From positions 1 through 64,000 of the forward strand of contig CAJXQJ010000008.1 of the NCBI GenBank assembly GCA_913058245.1: a stretch of DNA of 64,000 bases. The letters run 5' to 3'. Both the position numbers and the translations under genes were made by a program. Under the pieces are notes generated by a model. The model did no database searches, was not told the origin of the DNA, and saw only the letters and a list, made by a program, of their open reading frames with translations. The stretch is from an uncultured Colwellia sp. (lineage in GTDB: Bacteria; Pseudomonadota; Gammaproteobacteria; Enterobacterales; Alteromonadaceae). Within the stretch, counting starts at the first letter, position 1. The number at the start of each line of letters is the position of its first letter. This document shows positions 45,965 through 55,857 of the stretch, one piece after another.

Positions 45965-48121
45965 TTATGCATAGTAATCAACGCCAGTTGACGAAGCTTT
46001 GACCACATTCTGAGTTTGCGCTAGGTTTTCATCTGCTGCTTGTTCTGATGACAAACCGTTTTTTCCACGGCTTTCGCCATCCTCAAAAGCCGTTTCTGAT
46101 TGCTCCCCCGGTTGGCGCTGTTCGATATTAGCATCACCAACATCTACACCACTTTCTGCCAACATATCACGCAATTTTCCCATGTTTTGCTCTAAAGCAT
46201 CTTTAGCTTGCTGGTTTTGAACAATAAACTGCACCGCCGCTTGTTCATTTTGTAGGTTAACACGAACATGAACATTACCCATTTCAGGCGGATCTAGTTG
46301 TATTTCTACCTGTTGAATTTTTTGATTGATCATGACCATCACTTTGTCTTTGACCGCATTAGCAAAGTCTTTGCGGTAAATGGCGATAGTTTCAGTATTT
46401 AATGCTGTAATTGATTTTTGGCTTTGCACCGCATTACCCGACAATTTGTTTATTGTATTTTCAAAACTTTGCTCTTGTTGCATAGGCAACTCAGTAGCAC
46501 TCAGCGTAGGCCGACTAGCTTGAGCATCTAATGTTTGGTTAACCATAGATGCGCTTCTTTCTGAAACAACAGCGTTCTTATCATTTGCCGCTTTAGCGAG
46601 TGCAACTTCTTCTATAACATTCTCGGGATTCTTCGATGCCTCGTCATCAGCAGCTTGATTATGATTAGCATTTGTTGCTGTTGATGTACCTTGCTCTTTT
46701 GTTATCGCCGCCATAACACTTGCCGTGCTTTGATTAATAGTACGGCTTTGTGTTGTCTCGGTAGCAGCATCAGCTTTTACAACTGGTGCTGCATCGTTCG
46801 TTCCTACCGGCGCGGCTCTTAAAAATTGCTCACTAGTTGTGACACTTTTTTGCTCTTTATCTCCTGAACCAACCTCACTTTCACTGACTAATTTTTTGTT
46901 TGCTACCTGGGGCATTTCAGTACTTGCTTTAGCAAGCATCTCATCATTTACAGCTTGTTCATCACCCGCTGCTTGCGCATTACTTACTGCAAGTTCATCA
47001 TTATTAGTTTGCATTGTGACTTGCTGTATCGCGTCACCTTGCTTGGTGATTTGCTCTACTACTGATTGTTGCGTATTTAACGGCGTTGTGGCCTGAGTAT
47101 TTGGCTTTTGCTGTGTAGACAAAATAGCCTGCTGTTGGTTTTGCTCAAATGTTGCTTTTTCGCTACCTTGCTTCGCTTCAACTATATCTTTACTGATTTG
47201 CTGGCCTTGTATAGCTTGATTATTTTTTACCTCCGCTGAATCACTAGGCTTGCTGGTAGCGCCAGCAAGTTCAGATAATTTAGCCGAACTATGGCTCTGC
47301 TCAGCATCGGCTGCAATCTGTGCTTGCTCGCCTTTACCATTATCACTGGTCAGCCCAGAAACTATAGGTGTTGGCTTAACAGGAATATTAGCGTCTGAAT
47401 TACTTTTAACTTTTTGTAGCACTTCCCCATGTGACGCTTTTACATTGTCTGACTCTGTTTTAACAATAAATTTTTGCGCACCGTTTAACATTTTTAATAA
47501 GTCGATTGCCTCATCATCACTCGTTGCCGAGCTTTCAGCATTTGTATTTCTTGAGGTGTTTTCAGTGGCTGAACTAATAATGTTATTTATTGATGCATCA
47601 GTAACTTGTCCTTGCGTTTTATTATCTCTGTCACTAGCACTGTCAGTAACAGTCGCAGCCGATGAAGGTGATTCCTCAATAGGTAATATATGCGCGTATT
47701 TATTACTTTTTTCAGCTGCAATGATACTCGGATCATTATTAGGATTATCAACAATAGGTAAAATATGAGCGTCTTTAGGATACTTTTTAGATGGAGTTAC
47801 ACTTGCTTCATTTTCAGGCGAAATAGGAACAGGTAATGTATGTTCATCATCTGGTATTTTTTTACTATTATCACCTTTTTTGTGAATATCATTAAAAGAT
47901 TCACGACGTTCTTTTGCATCACTTGCCGCTTGAGGTGGCTGATTGCCGTTTGACGCATTGCTTTTTTCTGTCGGCTTATCTTGTTGGGCCTTGTAGTGTT
48001 TCTCAATAACATCAGAAAACTCAGTATCTTTTACTGATTTATTACTCTGTTCACTACCTTTATTCCCTTGAATATCAGTAGCTTTAGTAACTTCAACAGA
48101 GAGTAAACTTAATTGAGACAT
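45965..48121 (-). CDS. fliK: Flagellar hook-length control protein FliK
   Basis: A 718-residue protein, about twice the E. coli length. Residues 1-550 are low-complexity and Ser/Ala/Gln-rich, as expected of a secreted molecular ruler. Three spaced copies of a roughly 25-residue unit with EHTLPV/AHILPI lie at residues 93, 118 and 143. The conserved C-terminal switch domain is near 575-660 with VEIQLDPPEMGNVHVRV, followed by an acidic tail. Promoter of sigma-54 type 75 nt upstream. It measures hook length and triggers the FlhB switch. Confidence 0.93.
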   Translation of the reverse strand: MSQLSLLSVEVTKATDIQGNKGSEQSNKSVKDTEFSDVIEKHYKAQQDKPTEKSNASNGNQPPQAASDAKERRESFNDIHKKGDNSKKIPDDEHTLPVPISPENEASVTPSKKYPKDAHILPIVDNPNNDPSIIAAEKSNKYAHILPIEESPSSAATVTDSASDRDNKTQGQVTDASINNIISSATENTSRNTNAESSATSDDEAIDLLKMLNGAQKFIVKTESDNVKASHGEVLQKVKSNSDANIPVKPTPIVSGLTSDNGKGEQAQIAADAEQSHSSAKLSELAGATSKPSDSAEVKNNQAIQGQQISKDIVEAKQGSEKATFEQNQQQAILSTQQKPNTQATTPLNTQQSVVEQITKQGDAIQQVTMQTNNDELAVSNAQAAGDEQAVNDEMLAKASTEMPQVANKKLVSESEVGSGDKEQKSVTTSEQFLRAAPVGTNDAAPVVKADAATETTQSRTINQSTASVMAAITKEQGTSTATNANHNQAADDEASKNPENVIEEVALAKAANDKNAVVSERSASMVNQTLDAQASRPTLSATELPMQQEQSFENTINKLSGNAVQSQKSITALNTETIAIYRKDFANAVKDKVMVMINQKIQQVEIQLDPPEMGNVHVRVNLQNEQAAVQFIVQNQQAKDALEQNMGKLRDMLAESGVDVGDANIEQRQPGEQSETAFEDGESRGKNGLSSEQAADENLAQTQNVVKASSTGVDYYA

Positions 48122-48195
48122 AATAACCCTTTAGCAACTTTATCTTTTACAAGCAAATTAACTTGCAACAACTTTAAAAACTTACGTAATACACA

Positions 48196-48211
48196 AGCAA
48201 AATTTATTCCA
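48196..48211 (-). promoter_or_regulatory. Sigma-54 promoter of fliK
   Basis: Minus-strand TGGAATAAATTTTGCT has GG-N10-GC with a complete TTGCT block, about 75 nt before the fliK ATG, in the gap after fliJ. Confidence 0.7.
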
Positions 48212-48262
48212 CACTATTAAAATCGATAATAAAGTTAATGCTGACAACAATACTCTGGAGTA

Positions 48263-48709
48263 TTAGCGCGTACGACGAACAAATTGCTGGGTAGCTATTT
48301 CATCAAACATTTTTTGCTCTTGTTTATCAGCAACAAGCTTTAAGGCCGCTAGCTTTTTATCCCGTAATAACTCCACTGCCTGTATTTTTTTTCGCTGTTC
48401 AAACCACTGTTTCTTTCGAGTTTCTACTAATGCTTTCGCTTGATGAGCAGCAACTTTAACTTGTTGCGCTGCATTGTCTAACTTAGCGATAAAGGCATGA
48501 AAATGACTATAAGTCGCACTATCGATACCCTCTAAAGAACGTTGATTAAGTCGGCGCATATACTCTAAACGGTAATCGCTAACACTTTTTAAACGCTCTT
48601 GGTTTTGTTGATAATCTAGCTCAGCACTTTGTAATGCTTGTGCTGCTTTTTGCTCTTTATCAAGCTCAAACTTATATAGGGTATTTAACTGTTTCATTTG
48701 CTTTTGCAT
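48263..48709 (-). CDS. fliJ: Flagellar export chaperone FliJ
   Basis: A 148-residue coiled-coil protein, charged throughout (LYKFELDKEQKAAQALQSAE, KKQWFEQRKKIQAVELLRDK). FliJ inserts into the FliI hexamer like the F1 gamma subunit and docks on FlhA. ATG at 48709 or 48697; no ribosome site decides. It follows fliI by 7 nt and ends the fliE-fliJ run. Confidence 0.92.
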   Translation of the reverse strand: MQKQMKQLNTLYKFELDKEQKAAQALQSAELDYQQNQERLKSVSDYRLEYMRRLNQRSLEGIDSATYSHFHAFIAKLDNAAQQVKVAAHQAKALVETRKKQWFEQRKKIQAVELLRDKKLAALKLVADKQEQKMFDEIATQQFVRRTR

Positions 48710-48716
48710 ATGCTAG

Positions 48717-50081
48717 TTACTGAGCTTGTTGATTATTTTGTGCGTGCGCTTGCGCGGCAGCTAGAATTTCTTGCAGTTGCGCTAAACTTTGATCGTATGG
48801 GATAACTTCTAGCGTTTTTTGCTGTAAGAAAAACTGTATGACAGGTTGTAAATCAATTGCTTGATCAATACGTGGGTCGGTACCACGACTATAAGCCCCA
48901 ATAGAAATTAGATCTTTGTTTTCTTGATATAAAGAATACACTTGTCGTAATTGTCGTGACAGTTGTTGATGTTCATCGCTGGTTACCATTGGCATAACAC
49001 GACTAATTGAGCCCTCAATATCAACTGCAGGATAGTGCCCAGAATCAGCTAAGCTTCGCGACAGGACAATATGGCCATCTAAAATAGCACGTGCAGCATC
49101 AGCAATTGGGTCCTGTAGGTCATCTCCCTCAGTTAAAACGGTAAAAAATGCGGTAATAGAGCCTTGGCCGTCGCCACCATTACCCGCGCGCTCAACCAGC
49201 TGTGGTAATTTAGAAAATACCGACGGCGGATATCCTTTAGTGGCAGGTGGCTCACCTACCGCTAAAGCTATTTCACGCTGCGCTTGGGCATACCGGGTAA
49301 CGGAATCAATTAACAGTAATACATTTAACCCTTGATCACGAAAGTACTCACTAATTTGTACTGCTGTTTCACAGCCCTTTAACCGCATTAATGGCGAGTT
49401 ATCGGCAGGAGCTGCAACAACTACAGAGCGTTTTCGCCCTTCTTCCCCTAAAATTTCTTCAATAAACTCTTTTACTTCTCGGCCACGCTCACCTATTAAA
49501 CCAACAACAATCACATCAGCTGAGGTACCACGGGTCATCATGCCAAGTAAAACACTTTTACCGACACCCGAACCGGCAAAAAGCCCCATACGTTGACCGA
49601 TGCCAACCGTTAGGAAACTATTAATTGAACGAACACCAACATCAAGTGGCTCTGAAATCGCTCGGCGAGATAATGGATTAATAGGCTTGCTATCACGTTG
49701 ATAACTTTCTGACGCTTTTATTGGCCCTTTACCATCAAGAGGCTTACCAACACCGTCAACAACACGACCTAATAAATCCATTGATAACGGCAGGCGCGCT
49801 TTCGTTGATAATGGCACCACGCGCGCACCAGGTGACACGCCTTGCAAGCTTTGCTCTGGCATCAGGAAAGTAATATCTTGAGAGAAGCCAACCACTTCTG
49901 CAATTAAGTCACCATGTGCGGTTTCCACTAAACATTGGCTACCAACATGTGCTTTAACACCAACCGCTTCTAGTGTTAAACCCACAACACGCACTAAACG
50001 ACCAGCCACCGAAATACGGTGTGGATGAATAAGTTGCTCACAATTTTTTAAGCGCTCGGTAATGCGGGTTATATCAACCAT
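48717..50081 (-). CDS. fliI: Flagellum-specific export ATPase FliI
   Basis: A 454-residue F1-beta-like ATPase. Walker [16 protein letters not shown] (near 167-180), the [14 protein letters not shown] loop, Walker [21 protein letters not shown]. It energises unfolding and chaperone release at the export gate. N-terminal beta-barrel domain residues 20-95. Between fliH (29 nt) and fliJ. Confidence 0.97.
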   Translation of the reverse strand: MVDITRITERLKNCEQLIHPHRISVAGRLVRVVGLTLEAVGVKAHVGSQCLVETAHGDLIAEVVGFSQDITFLMPEQSLQGVSPGARVVPLSTKARLPLSMDLLGRVVDGVGKPLDGKGPIKASESYQRDSKPINPLSRRAISEPLDVGVRSINSFLTVGIGQRMGLFAGSGVGKSVLLGMMTRGTSADVIVVGLIGERGREVKEFIEEILGEEGRKRSVVVAAPADNSPLMRLKGCETAVQISEYFRDQGLNVLLLIDSVTRYAQAQREIALAVGEPPATKGYPPSVFSKLPQLVERAGNGGDGQGSITAFFTVLTEGDDLQDPIADAARAILDGHIVLSRSLADSGHYPAVDIEGSISRVMPMVTSDEHQQLSRQLRQVYSLYQENKDLISIGAYSRGTDPRIDQAIDLQPVIQFFLQQKTLEVIPYDQSLAQLQEILAAAQAHAQNNQQAQ

Positions 50082-50110
50082 AAAAAGTTTTTGACACTTT
50101 TAGTTAAAGT

Positions 50111-50896
50111 TTACTGATGTAAGGCTTCTTGCAAAAACGATTCCAAGACCTCATTTAGGCGAGATTTAATATTAAGATCGATATTTGATGTGCTGTTTTC
50201 GATTTGACAACTGCCAACAGGTAATTGTGGTGCAGCTAATAATCGCCAACCTTGTTGCTCGATATGACCAACACCAAATTGCTGTTCCACTAACTTTATA
50301 TCTTGCGGATTAAGTAAGATTTGGGTTTGTGCATCTTGCCCCGGCAAAGCTTTAATACCAGCGCTAATGGCGGATAATAAAATATCAGGGTTTGTTTTTG
50401 CTTCGTGTGTGGTAACGGCTTGCGTTAACTGTACAACAAGCTGCAGTAATTGCGCTTCAACATTTTTTTCAACATTAGCAAGTGGATGATGAAATTGCTC
50501 GATTAATGACTGCATTGCAGCAATTTGTTGATCGCTAGTTTCTTTACCTTCAGCTAAACCAGTATTAAGGCCCTCTTCATGGCCAGTTAATAAACCTTCT
50601 TGATGTCCAGCAGCTTTGCCTTCATCAAAACCTTTAGCAAAACCGTCTTCTTTACCTTGATTAAAGCCTTCGTCAAATGCTGCTTGACGAATTTCTTCGA
50701 TTTCCTCAGCCGTTAGAGGTACAGGTTCAGCGATTTCACTTTCTTCAGGTGGCTCATAACGCCAGCGGCGCGACTTACCCATAGCGTTAGTTTTGCTATC
50801 GTCTTCATCAACACTTGGCTTAACATCAGGTATCGCCCAAGCATTCACTTCTTCTGAGATAACATCCGATTGGTTTTTTGAGTCAGTTGGCTTCAT
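50111..50896 (-). CDS. fliH: Flagellar export ATPase regulator FliH
   Basis: A 261-residue protein. The N-terminal part ends with RWRYEPP that is common in gammaproteobacterial FliH; residues about 75-135 are a helix of Gly-x3-Gly type repeats (EGFNQGKEDGFAKGFDEGKA, EGLLTGHEEGLNTGLAEGKE); the C-terminal domain (from 140) binds the FliI N-terminus. It restrains FliI and links it to FliN. Confidence 0.94.
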   Translation of the reverse strand: MKPTDSKNQSDVISEEVNAWAIPDVKPSVDEDDSKTNAMGKSRRWRYEPPEESEIAEPVPLTAEEIEEIRQAAFDEGFNQGKEDGFAKGFDEGKAAGHQEGLLTGHEEGLNTGLAEGKETSDQQIAAMQSLIEQFHHPLANVEKNVEAQLLQLVVQLTQAVTTHEAKTNPDILLSAISAGIKALPGQDAQTQILLNPQDIKLVEQQFGVGHIEQQGWRLLAAPQLPVGSCQIENSTSNIDLNIKSRLNEVLESFLQEALHQ

Positions 50897-50934
50897 CGTA
50901 TCAACTTAACAAGCGATTATTTGCTAATAGCAGT

Positions 50935-51990
50935 TTATAAGAATTCATCGCCGCCTCCAGCGCCACCAAGCATGATTTCGCCGGAATCAGACAGTCGACG
51001 AGCAACAGATAAAATTTCTTTTTGTGCAGCTTCTACTTCACTAATACGCACAGGTCCCATGGCTTCAAGGTCGTCCGCCAACATTTCAGCCGCACGTTTT
51101 GACATATTCGCCATAATTTTTTCTTTTAACGCTTCATCGGTACCTTTAATGGCTTTCATTAATGCATCTTGTTGTACTTCTCGCAAGATCGCTTGGATAC
51201 CTCTATCGTCAACATCGGCAAGGTTTTCAAAAACAAACATCAGATCTTGAATTTGCTGGCTCATCTCTTCATCATGCTCACGAATAGAGTCCATTAGCAT
51301 ACCTTCAACATTGGTATCTAAATAATTCATGATGTCTGCAGCCGCTTTTAAACCGCCCATTTTCGCAGCTTGCGCGCCTGCTTGACCAGCAAACTGTTTC
51401 TCCATAATCTCGTTTAATTCTTGCAATGCTGCCGGTTGTACTTCTTCTAAGTTGGCAATACGCATCATTAAATCAAGACGAACTTTATCGGCAAATTGCG
51501 TCATAATTTCAGCAGATTGCTCGGGCTCTAAATAAGATAAAACAATAGTTTGGATTTGAGGATGTTCATTACGGATAATGTTCGCTACTTGTTTAGAGTC
51601 CATCCATTTCAATGAATCTAAACCTTTCGCACCACCACCCATGACAATTTGATCAATTAAATTACCGGCTTTATCTTCACCTAGTGCCGCAGTTAATGCT
51701 TTACGAACGAATTCTTCACTTTGGAAACCAATTGTCGAGAAGTTTTGAATTTCTTCGATAAAAAGCTTATGAACAGCAGTAATTTTTTGCTGGGTAAAAT
51801 CTTCCATACCTGCCATGATGGTGCCCACTTTTTGCACCTGTTTTGGCTCTAAGTGTTTTAATATTTGCGCAGCATCTTCTTCCGAAAGACTTAACAGTAA
51901 TATTGCCGCCTTTTCGCCACCATCAAGTTTATTGACGTCAAACGCGCCAGTTGATGGAATTTCTGCAATTTCTTGTGTTTCATCACTCAT
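50935..51990 (-). CDS. fliG: Flagellar motor switch protein FliG
   Basis: A 351-residue C-ring protein. N-terminal domain binds FliF (LDGGEKAAILLLSLSEEDAA), middle domain has the EHPQIQTIVLSYLEP motif (EHPQ), and the C-terminal torque helix holds the charged residues that meet the stator (FENLADVDDRGIQAILREVQ, SKRAAEMLADDLEAMGPVR). Its start lies inside the fliF end (8-nt overlap). Confidence 0.97.
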   Translation of the reverse strand: MSDETQEIAEIPSTGAFDVNKLDGGEKAAILLLSLSEEDAAQILKHLEPKQVQKVGTIMAGMEDFTQQKITAVHKLFIEEIQNFSTIGFQSEEFVRKALTAALGEDKAGNLIDQIVMGGGAKGLDSLKWMDSKQVANIIRNEHPQIQTIVLSYLEPEQSAEIMTQFADKVRLDLMMRIANLEEVQPAALQELNEIMEKQFAGQAGAQAAKMGGLKAAADIMNYLDTNVEGMLMDSIREHDEEMSQQIQDLMFVFENLADVDDRGIQAILREVQQDALMKAIKGTDEALKEKIMANMSKRAAEMLADDLEAMGPVRISEVEAAQKEILSVARRLSDSGEIMLGGAGGGDEFL

Positions 51991-53713
51991 CTTCGTTTAA
52001 CCAACTTTTAACTGCTTGCGAGGATAATTCAGGCTCATTAGCCACTAAGGCACGTACCGCTTTTAGAACATCTTCATCACGATGTAAATCAGGTAATTGT
52101 AGGCTACCATCTGGGGCAAAACCTACGGCACCTGCGTCAAACTCAGACGTTAGCATATCCATGGTTTCATCACCTAAATCAATATGGCTATCTAATGATT
52201 TTTCACCATAGTCATTTGGTGTTTGATCTGGGTAAATTAAACGTTTCAGCATTGGGCGAACAACGGCGAATAACAAGATAGCGATAAGGATTAACGCCCC
52301 TAGTAATTTCGCGTACTTGAACATTACAGGATCGCGCCATAATGGCAGTTCTTCAACCGCTTCTACTTCAGCACGAGAAAACGGTAAGGTAACAACCTCA
52401 AGCGTGTCACCACGTTGTAAATCAAAACCAATACTGCCTTGTAATAAACGACGAATATTTGCCATTTCTTGCACGGTGCGTGGCGTTGATTCTGGCTCAC
52501 CTTCAGCCGTTGTTGATGGCAAATAATCAAGCGCAACTGAGACACTGATACGATGAATAACACCGGTTTGCTGCTTGGTATAGCTAATGGCTTCGTCTAA
52601 CTCATAATTACGTGTTGATTCCGTATGTTTACGACCTGGCATTGCTTGTTGCTGTGCGCCACCTGTTGCATTTTCAGGAATATTGCTTTCAAGTGGCGGT
52701 TGATTGGTTAGTGCACCTGGAATGCCCCCTAATAAACCACCAATGGTATTATCTTCAACTTTCATTTCACTACGCAATGCAGGTAGATCAGGATTATAAC
52801 GACGCTGTGTTTCTTCAGTATTGGTAAAGTCCATCGCGACATCAACTTGCGCGGTATAATTGCCTAGCCCCACCACTGGAATTAAAATCGAGTCGATTTT
52901 ATCCATATATTCTTTTTCGCGTTTTTGCTCAATTTCAAACTCTTTACGTGAACGAGATGATACTGAATCTTGCGAGCCTGAATTTAATAGACGACCATTT
53001 TGGTCAGTTACTGTCACTCGGTTTGGATCTAAGCCTTGCACTGCTGAGGCAATAATATCAACCACAGAATCAACTTCTTCTTCCGATAATAGTCGGCCTC
53101 TTCGCATGGTAAGTACAGCTGTTGCTGAAGGATTTTTCGCGCGTTTAGCAAAAACGTTTTCACGTGGAATGGCTAGCAAAACACGAGCACGAGAAATTGA
53201 TTGTAGTTCTTCAATTGTGCGCGCTAATTGCTGCTCACGTGAATGTTTTAACCTTTCTGTTTCAAGACGTTGGCTCACACCAAAGCCCATATCTTGCATA
53301 ATGATTTCAGAGCCTTCAGAAGGAGCATCACCTAAGCCTTCACGTGCTAGCATCAATTTGATTGCTTGGTAGTCTTCACTTTGCACAGAAATAGTATTGT
53401 TTTCTTGGCGATAAGCGTCTTTATAACCATTGGCATCAAGGGTATCCATGGTTTTAATTAATTGTTCGGTTGGAAGCTTTGCGAGAATTCGGTATTCAGG
53501 TTGGTTCGCCCACATTATGACAAATATGGCAATGGCAAGACAAATCGCTAATGCCATCACTATGGTAATTTGACGTAAGAAGTCAACATTGCCCATAGCG
53601 CCAGCTAGTCCTGACTTTTGTTCACCTACGACACCGTCTGCGCTGTCATTTGCAACTAAATCACTGCCGCCATCTGACACCATTAACCCTGTGTTGTCTG
53701 TTGAATCTGCCAC
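51983..53713 (-). CDS. fliF: Flagellar MS-ring protein FliF (GTG start)
   Basis: A 576-residue protein with two transmembrane helices (about 48-68 and 455-475) around a large periplasmic part. YscJ-like region: EYRILAKLPTEQLIKTMDTL, QRLETERLKHSREQQLARTI, ARVLLAIPRENVFAKRAKNP. The cytoplasmic tail (ALVANEPELSSQAVKSWLNE) is the FliG-binding end. Start is GTG with CGGAG 8 nt before. It overlaps fliG by 8 nt. Confidence 0.97.
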   Translation of the reverse strand: MADSTDNTGLMVSDGGSDLVANDSADGVVGEQKSGLAGAMGNVDFLRQITIVMALAICLAIAIFVIMWANQPEYRILAKLPTEQLIKTMDTLDANGYKDAYRQENNTISVQSEDYQAIKLMLAREGLGDAPSEGSEIIMQDMGFGVSQRLETERLKHSREQQLARTIEELQSISRARVLLAIPRENVFAKRAKNPSATAVLTMRRGRLLSEEEVDSVVDIIASAVQGLDPNRVTVTDQNGRLLNSGSQDSVSSRSRKEFEIEQKREKEYMDKIDSILIPVVGLGNYTAQVDVAMDFTNTEETQRRYNPDLPALRSEMKVEDNTIGGLLGGIPGALTNQPPLESNIPENATGGAQQQAMPGRKHTESTRNYELDEAISYTKQQTGVIHRISVSVALDYLPSTTAEGEPESTPRTVQEMANIRRLLQGSIGFDLQRGDTLEVVTLPFSRAEVEAVEELPLWRDPVMFKYAKLLGALILIAILLFAVVRPMLKRLIYPDQTPNDYGEKSLDSHIDLGDETMDMLTSEFDAGAVGFAPDGSLQLPDLHRDEDVLKAVRALVANEPELSSQAVKSWLNEDE

Positions 53714-53766
53714 TTATTTTCTCCGCATTACGTCTGTTTTTATATATTCAATTAACAACTGAGCTG

Positions 53767-54108
53767 CTATACCGGCATACTCATAATTTCTTTGTAAGCT
53801 TCAACAAACTTATTACGAACTTGAACTGTTGCATCAAAGGCGATGCCTGCTTTAGACGAGGCAATCATAGTGTCGGCAAGTGTAACATTGCGATCGCCGA
53901 GTTCAAAGGCCATCTTTTTTTCGCCTGCATCTTTTTGTATATCATTAACAGTATTTACTGCGTCTTTTAACATGCTACCGAAATCACTTCCGGCTTTACT
54001 TACCGGTGGTGTACCCATGGCATTTTCGCCTATTGGTAAGCGATTACCCATAGCTTCCATCGACATACTTTGCATTTGCGCATATAAAGAATTGGTTTTG
54101 ATATCCAT
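53767..54108 (-). CDS. fliE: Flagellar hook-basal body protein FliE
   Basis: A 113-residue protein joining MS ring and rod, the first exported substrate. C-terminal signature LADTMIASSKAGIAFDATVQ followed by VRNKFVEAYKEIMSMPV is clear. First gene of fliEFGHIJ, with a sigma-54 promoter 53 nt upstream. Confidence 0.96.
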   Translation of the reverse strand: MDIKTNSLYAQMQSMSMEAMGNRLPIGENAMGTPPVSKAGSDFGSMLKDAVNTVNDIQKDAGEKKMAFELGDRNVTLADTMIASSKAGIAFDATVQVRNKFVEAYKEIMSMPV

Positions 54109-54159
54109 AATTAACTCGCTTGCGTCAATTTCTTGTTACTTAATATTAGTTATGGATAA

Positions 54160-54175
54160 AGCAAGCATAGTGCCA
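54160..54175 (-). promoter_or_regulatory. Sigma-54 promoter of fliE
   Basis: Minus-strand TGGCACTATGCTTGCT matches TGGCACGN4TTGCW at all but one defined base with GG-N10-GC spacing. It is the best sigma-54 match in the window and lies about 53 nt before the ATG. Confidence 0.87.
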
Positions 54176-54401
54176 AGCACAACCGTTTATTTATTCAGCT
54201 GATATATCAGAAAGTTACATAGAAAACTGATGTAAAAATAAATGAATTTGTCATTTAATCAACCAGTTTAGCGTGGTGTTATAGGAGAAAATTGGCAGGT
54301 AGGTTTTTAATAATGCTTAACGCTGTATTGGTAGCAAGAGTGCTCGAAAAACATTCACCTTTGGAAGCAGTCTAATTGAATTCACTTTCAATAAAGATCA
54401 T

Positions 54402-54429
54402 AAAAACAACCGCTATAGCAGTCGTTTTT
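54402..54429 (-). terminator. Rho-independent terminator of flrBC
   Basis: The 14-nt arms (54402-54415 and 54416-54429) pair fully only as minus-strand RNA, where two G-U pairs replace what would be A-C mismatches on the plus strand, and end in UUUUU. It lies 88 nt past the flrC stop. The strand bias supports termination of flrC transcripts. Confidence 0.75.
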
Positions 54430-54516
54430 ACAATATTTCAGTTTTACTAAATAACAGCAGCAAAGTTCTTAACTTAGTACCCCTTTAATGAAGCACTTTT
54501 TATAAAAAAACGCAGC

Positions 54517-55857
54517 TTACACTGGTATTTGAATACCACTATCTCGCATACGCGCAATTTTATAGCGTAATGTACGAGGACTTATTCCTAGACGTTCGGC
54601 AACATCTTTTCGACTACCTTGGCAGGCATGCAAGGTATCAAGAATAATTTGGTGTTCTTGTAATTTTAACTCACTGCCTAATTTGTCATCTTTGGCACTT
54701 GGCATTGAAATATCTTGGGCTGTTGGTGGCTCAAAATTATCAATAAGTAGATCACCAGCATCGATACATTTATCACTTTGTAAAATAAGCGCCCTTTGTA
54801 CTACGTTATCTAGCTCCCGAACATTACCTGGCCAATCGTAAGCGAATAATTTACTTCGGGCTGCAGTGGTTAATTCAGGAATTACATTGCCATCTTTTTG
54901 GCATATACGGGCGATTAAATGTTGCGCCAATGGGATAATATCGTCCCGTCGCTGATTTAATGGCAACCAAGTTAACGGGAACACATTCAAGCGATAATAT
55001 AAATCTTCGCGAAATACGCCTTCGCTAACCGCTTCTTTTAAATCTCTATTACTCGTCGCGATTACGCGTACATCTAAATTGATGGTTTTACGTCCACCAA
55101 GACGCTCTACTTCACGCTCTTGCAATACTCGCAGAATTTTAGCTTGTAGACCTAAATCCATCTCGGTTATTTCATCAAGCAAAATAGTGCCGCCTTGAGC
55201 TTGTTCAAACTTACCTGGACAAGCCTGAATCGCACCAGTAAATGCACCTTTTTCATAGCCAAATAATGTTGCTTCCAACATATTCTCAGGAATGGCAGCA
55301 CAATTAATAGCAACAAATGGTGACTGACTTCGTGGAGAATTCTTATGGATATGCTGCGCTAGCACTTCTTTACCTGAGCCACTTGGGCCAAGTACCATCA
55401 CTGATGCTTCTGTATTCGCGACTTTTTTAGCTAATGTCAGCAATTCAACACTGGCTTTATCAGCTGCGACTGGCTCACATTCATCTTGAAGTTGCAGCGG
55501 TACATATTGATTGACCATATTCAGCAGTACTTCAGGTGCAAATGGTTTTGCCATATAATTGCAGGCACCGTCTTTAATCGCCTGCACTGCATCATCAATA
55601 GTGCCATAAGCAGTCATAATCAAAACGGGTAATTTTGGATAATTATTACGGATACTTTTTAACAACGACAAACCTGACATCCCCCCCATTTGCACATCAC
55701 TTACCACTAAGTCTACGGCTTGAGATTTAAGGGTAATTAATGCGGCTTCGCCTGACTCTACCGGAACACATTGATAACCGGCAAGTAACAAGGTGTCAAC
55801 AAGTGCTTCACGTAAGCCAGCATCGTCTTCAACGACCATAATTTTACTTGAACTCAT
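54517..55857 (-). CDS. flrC: Sigma-54-dependent response regulator FlrC (FleR)
   Basis: A 446-residue NtrC-type regulator. Receiver domain 1-120 with Asp54 in VVSDVQMGGMSG; AAA+ domain with VLGPSGSGKEVLAQHIHK, the sigma-54 contacting GAFTGA loop and GGTILLDEITEMD; C-terminal Fis-type helix-turn-helix (CQGSRKDVAERLGISPRTLR). Phosphorylated by FlrB, it activates sigma-54 promoters of basal-body and hook genes. Start overlaps the flrB stop by one base. Confidence 0.96.
   Translation of the reverse strand: MSSSKIMVVEDDAGLREALVDTLLLAGYQCVPVESGEAALITLKSQAVDLVVSDVQMGGMSGLSLLKSIRNNYPKLPVLIMTAYGTIDDAVQAIKDGACNYMAKPFAPEVLLNMVNQYVPLQLQDECEPVAADKASVELLTLAKKVANTEASVMVLGPSGSGKEVLAQHIHKNSPRSQSPFVAINCAAIPENMLEATLFGYEKGAFTGAIQACPGKFEQAQGGTILLDEITEMDLGLQAKILRVLQEREVERLGGRKTINLDVRVIATSNRDLKEAVSEGVFREDLYYRLNVFPLTWLPLNQRRDDIIPLAQHLIARICQKDGNVIPELTTAARSKLFAYDWPGNVRELDNVVQRALILQSDKCIDAGDLLIDNFEPPTAQDISMPSAKDDKLGSELKLQEHQIILDTLHACQGSRKDVAERLGISPRTLRYKIARMRDSGIQIPV

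Larger units (their letters stand above)
54109..54516. other. Intergenic region flrC-fliE
   Basis: 408 nt. It holds the terminator of flrBC (54402-54429) and the sigma-54 promoter of fliE (54160-54175). The 225 nt between them probably include enhancer sites for FlrC; no repeated site was evident by eye. Confidence 0.6.

Noticed and set aside
47250..47768. A 172-codon plus-strand frame opposite fliK.
   Set aside because: Shadow of low-complexity fliK coding sequence; composition unlike a real protein and fliK is unambiguous.
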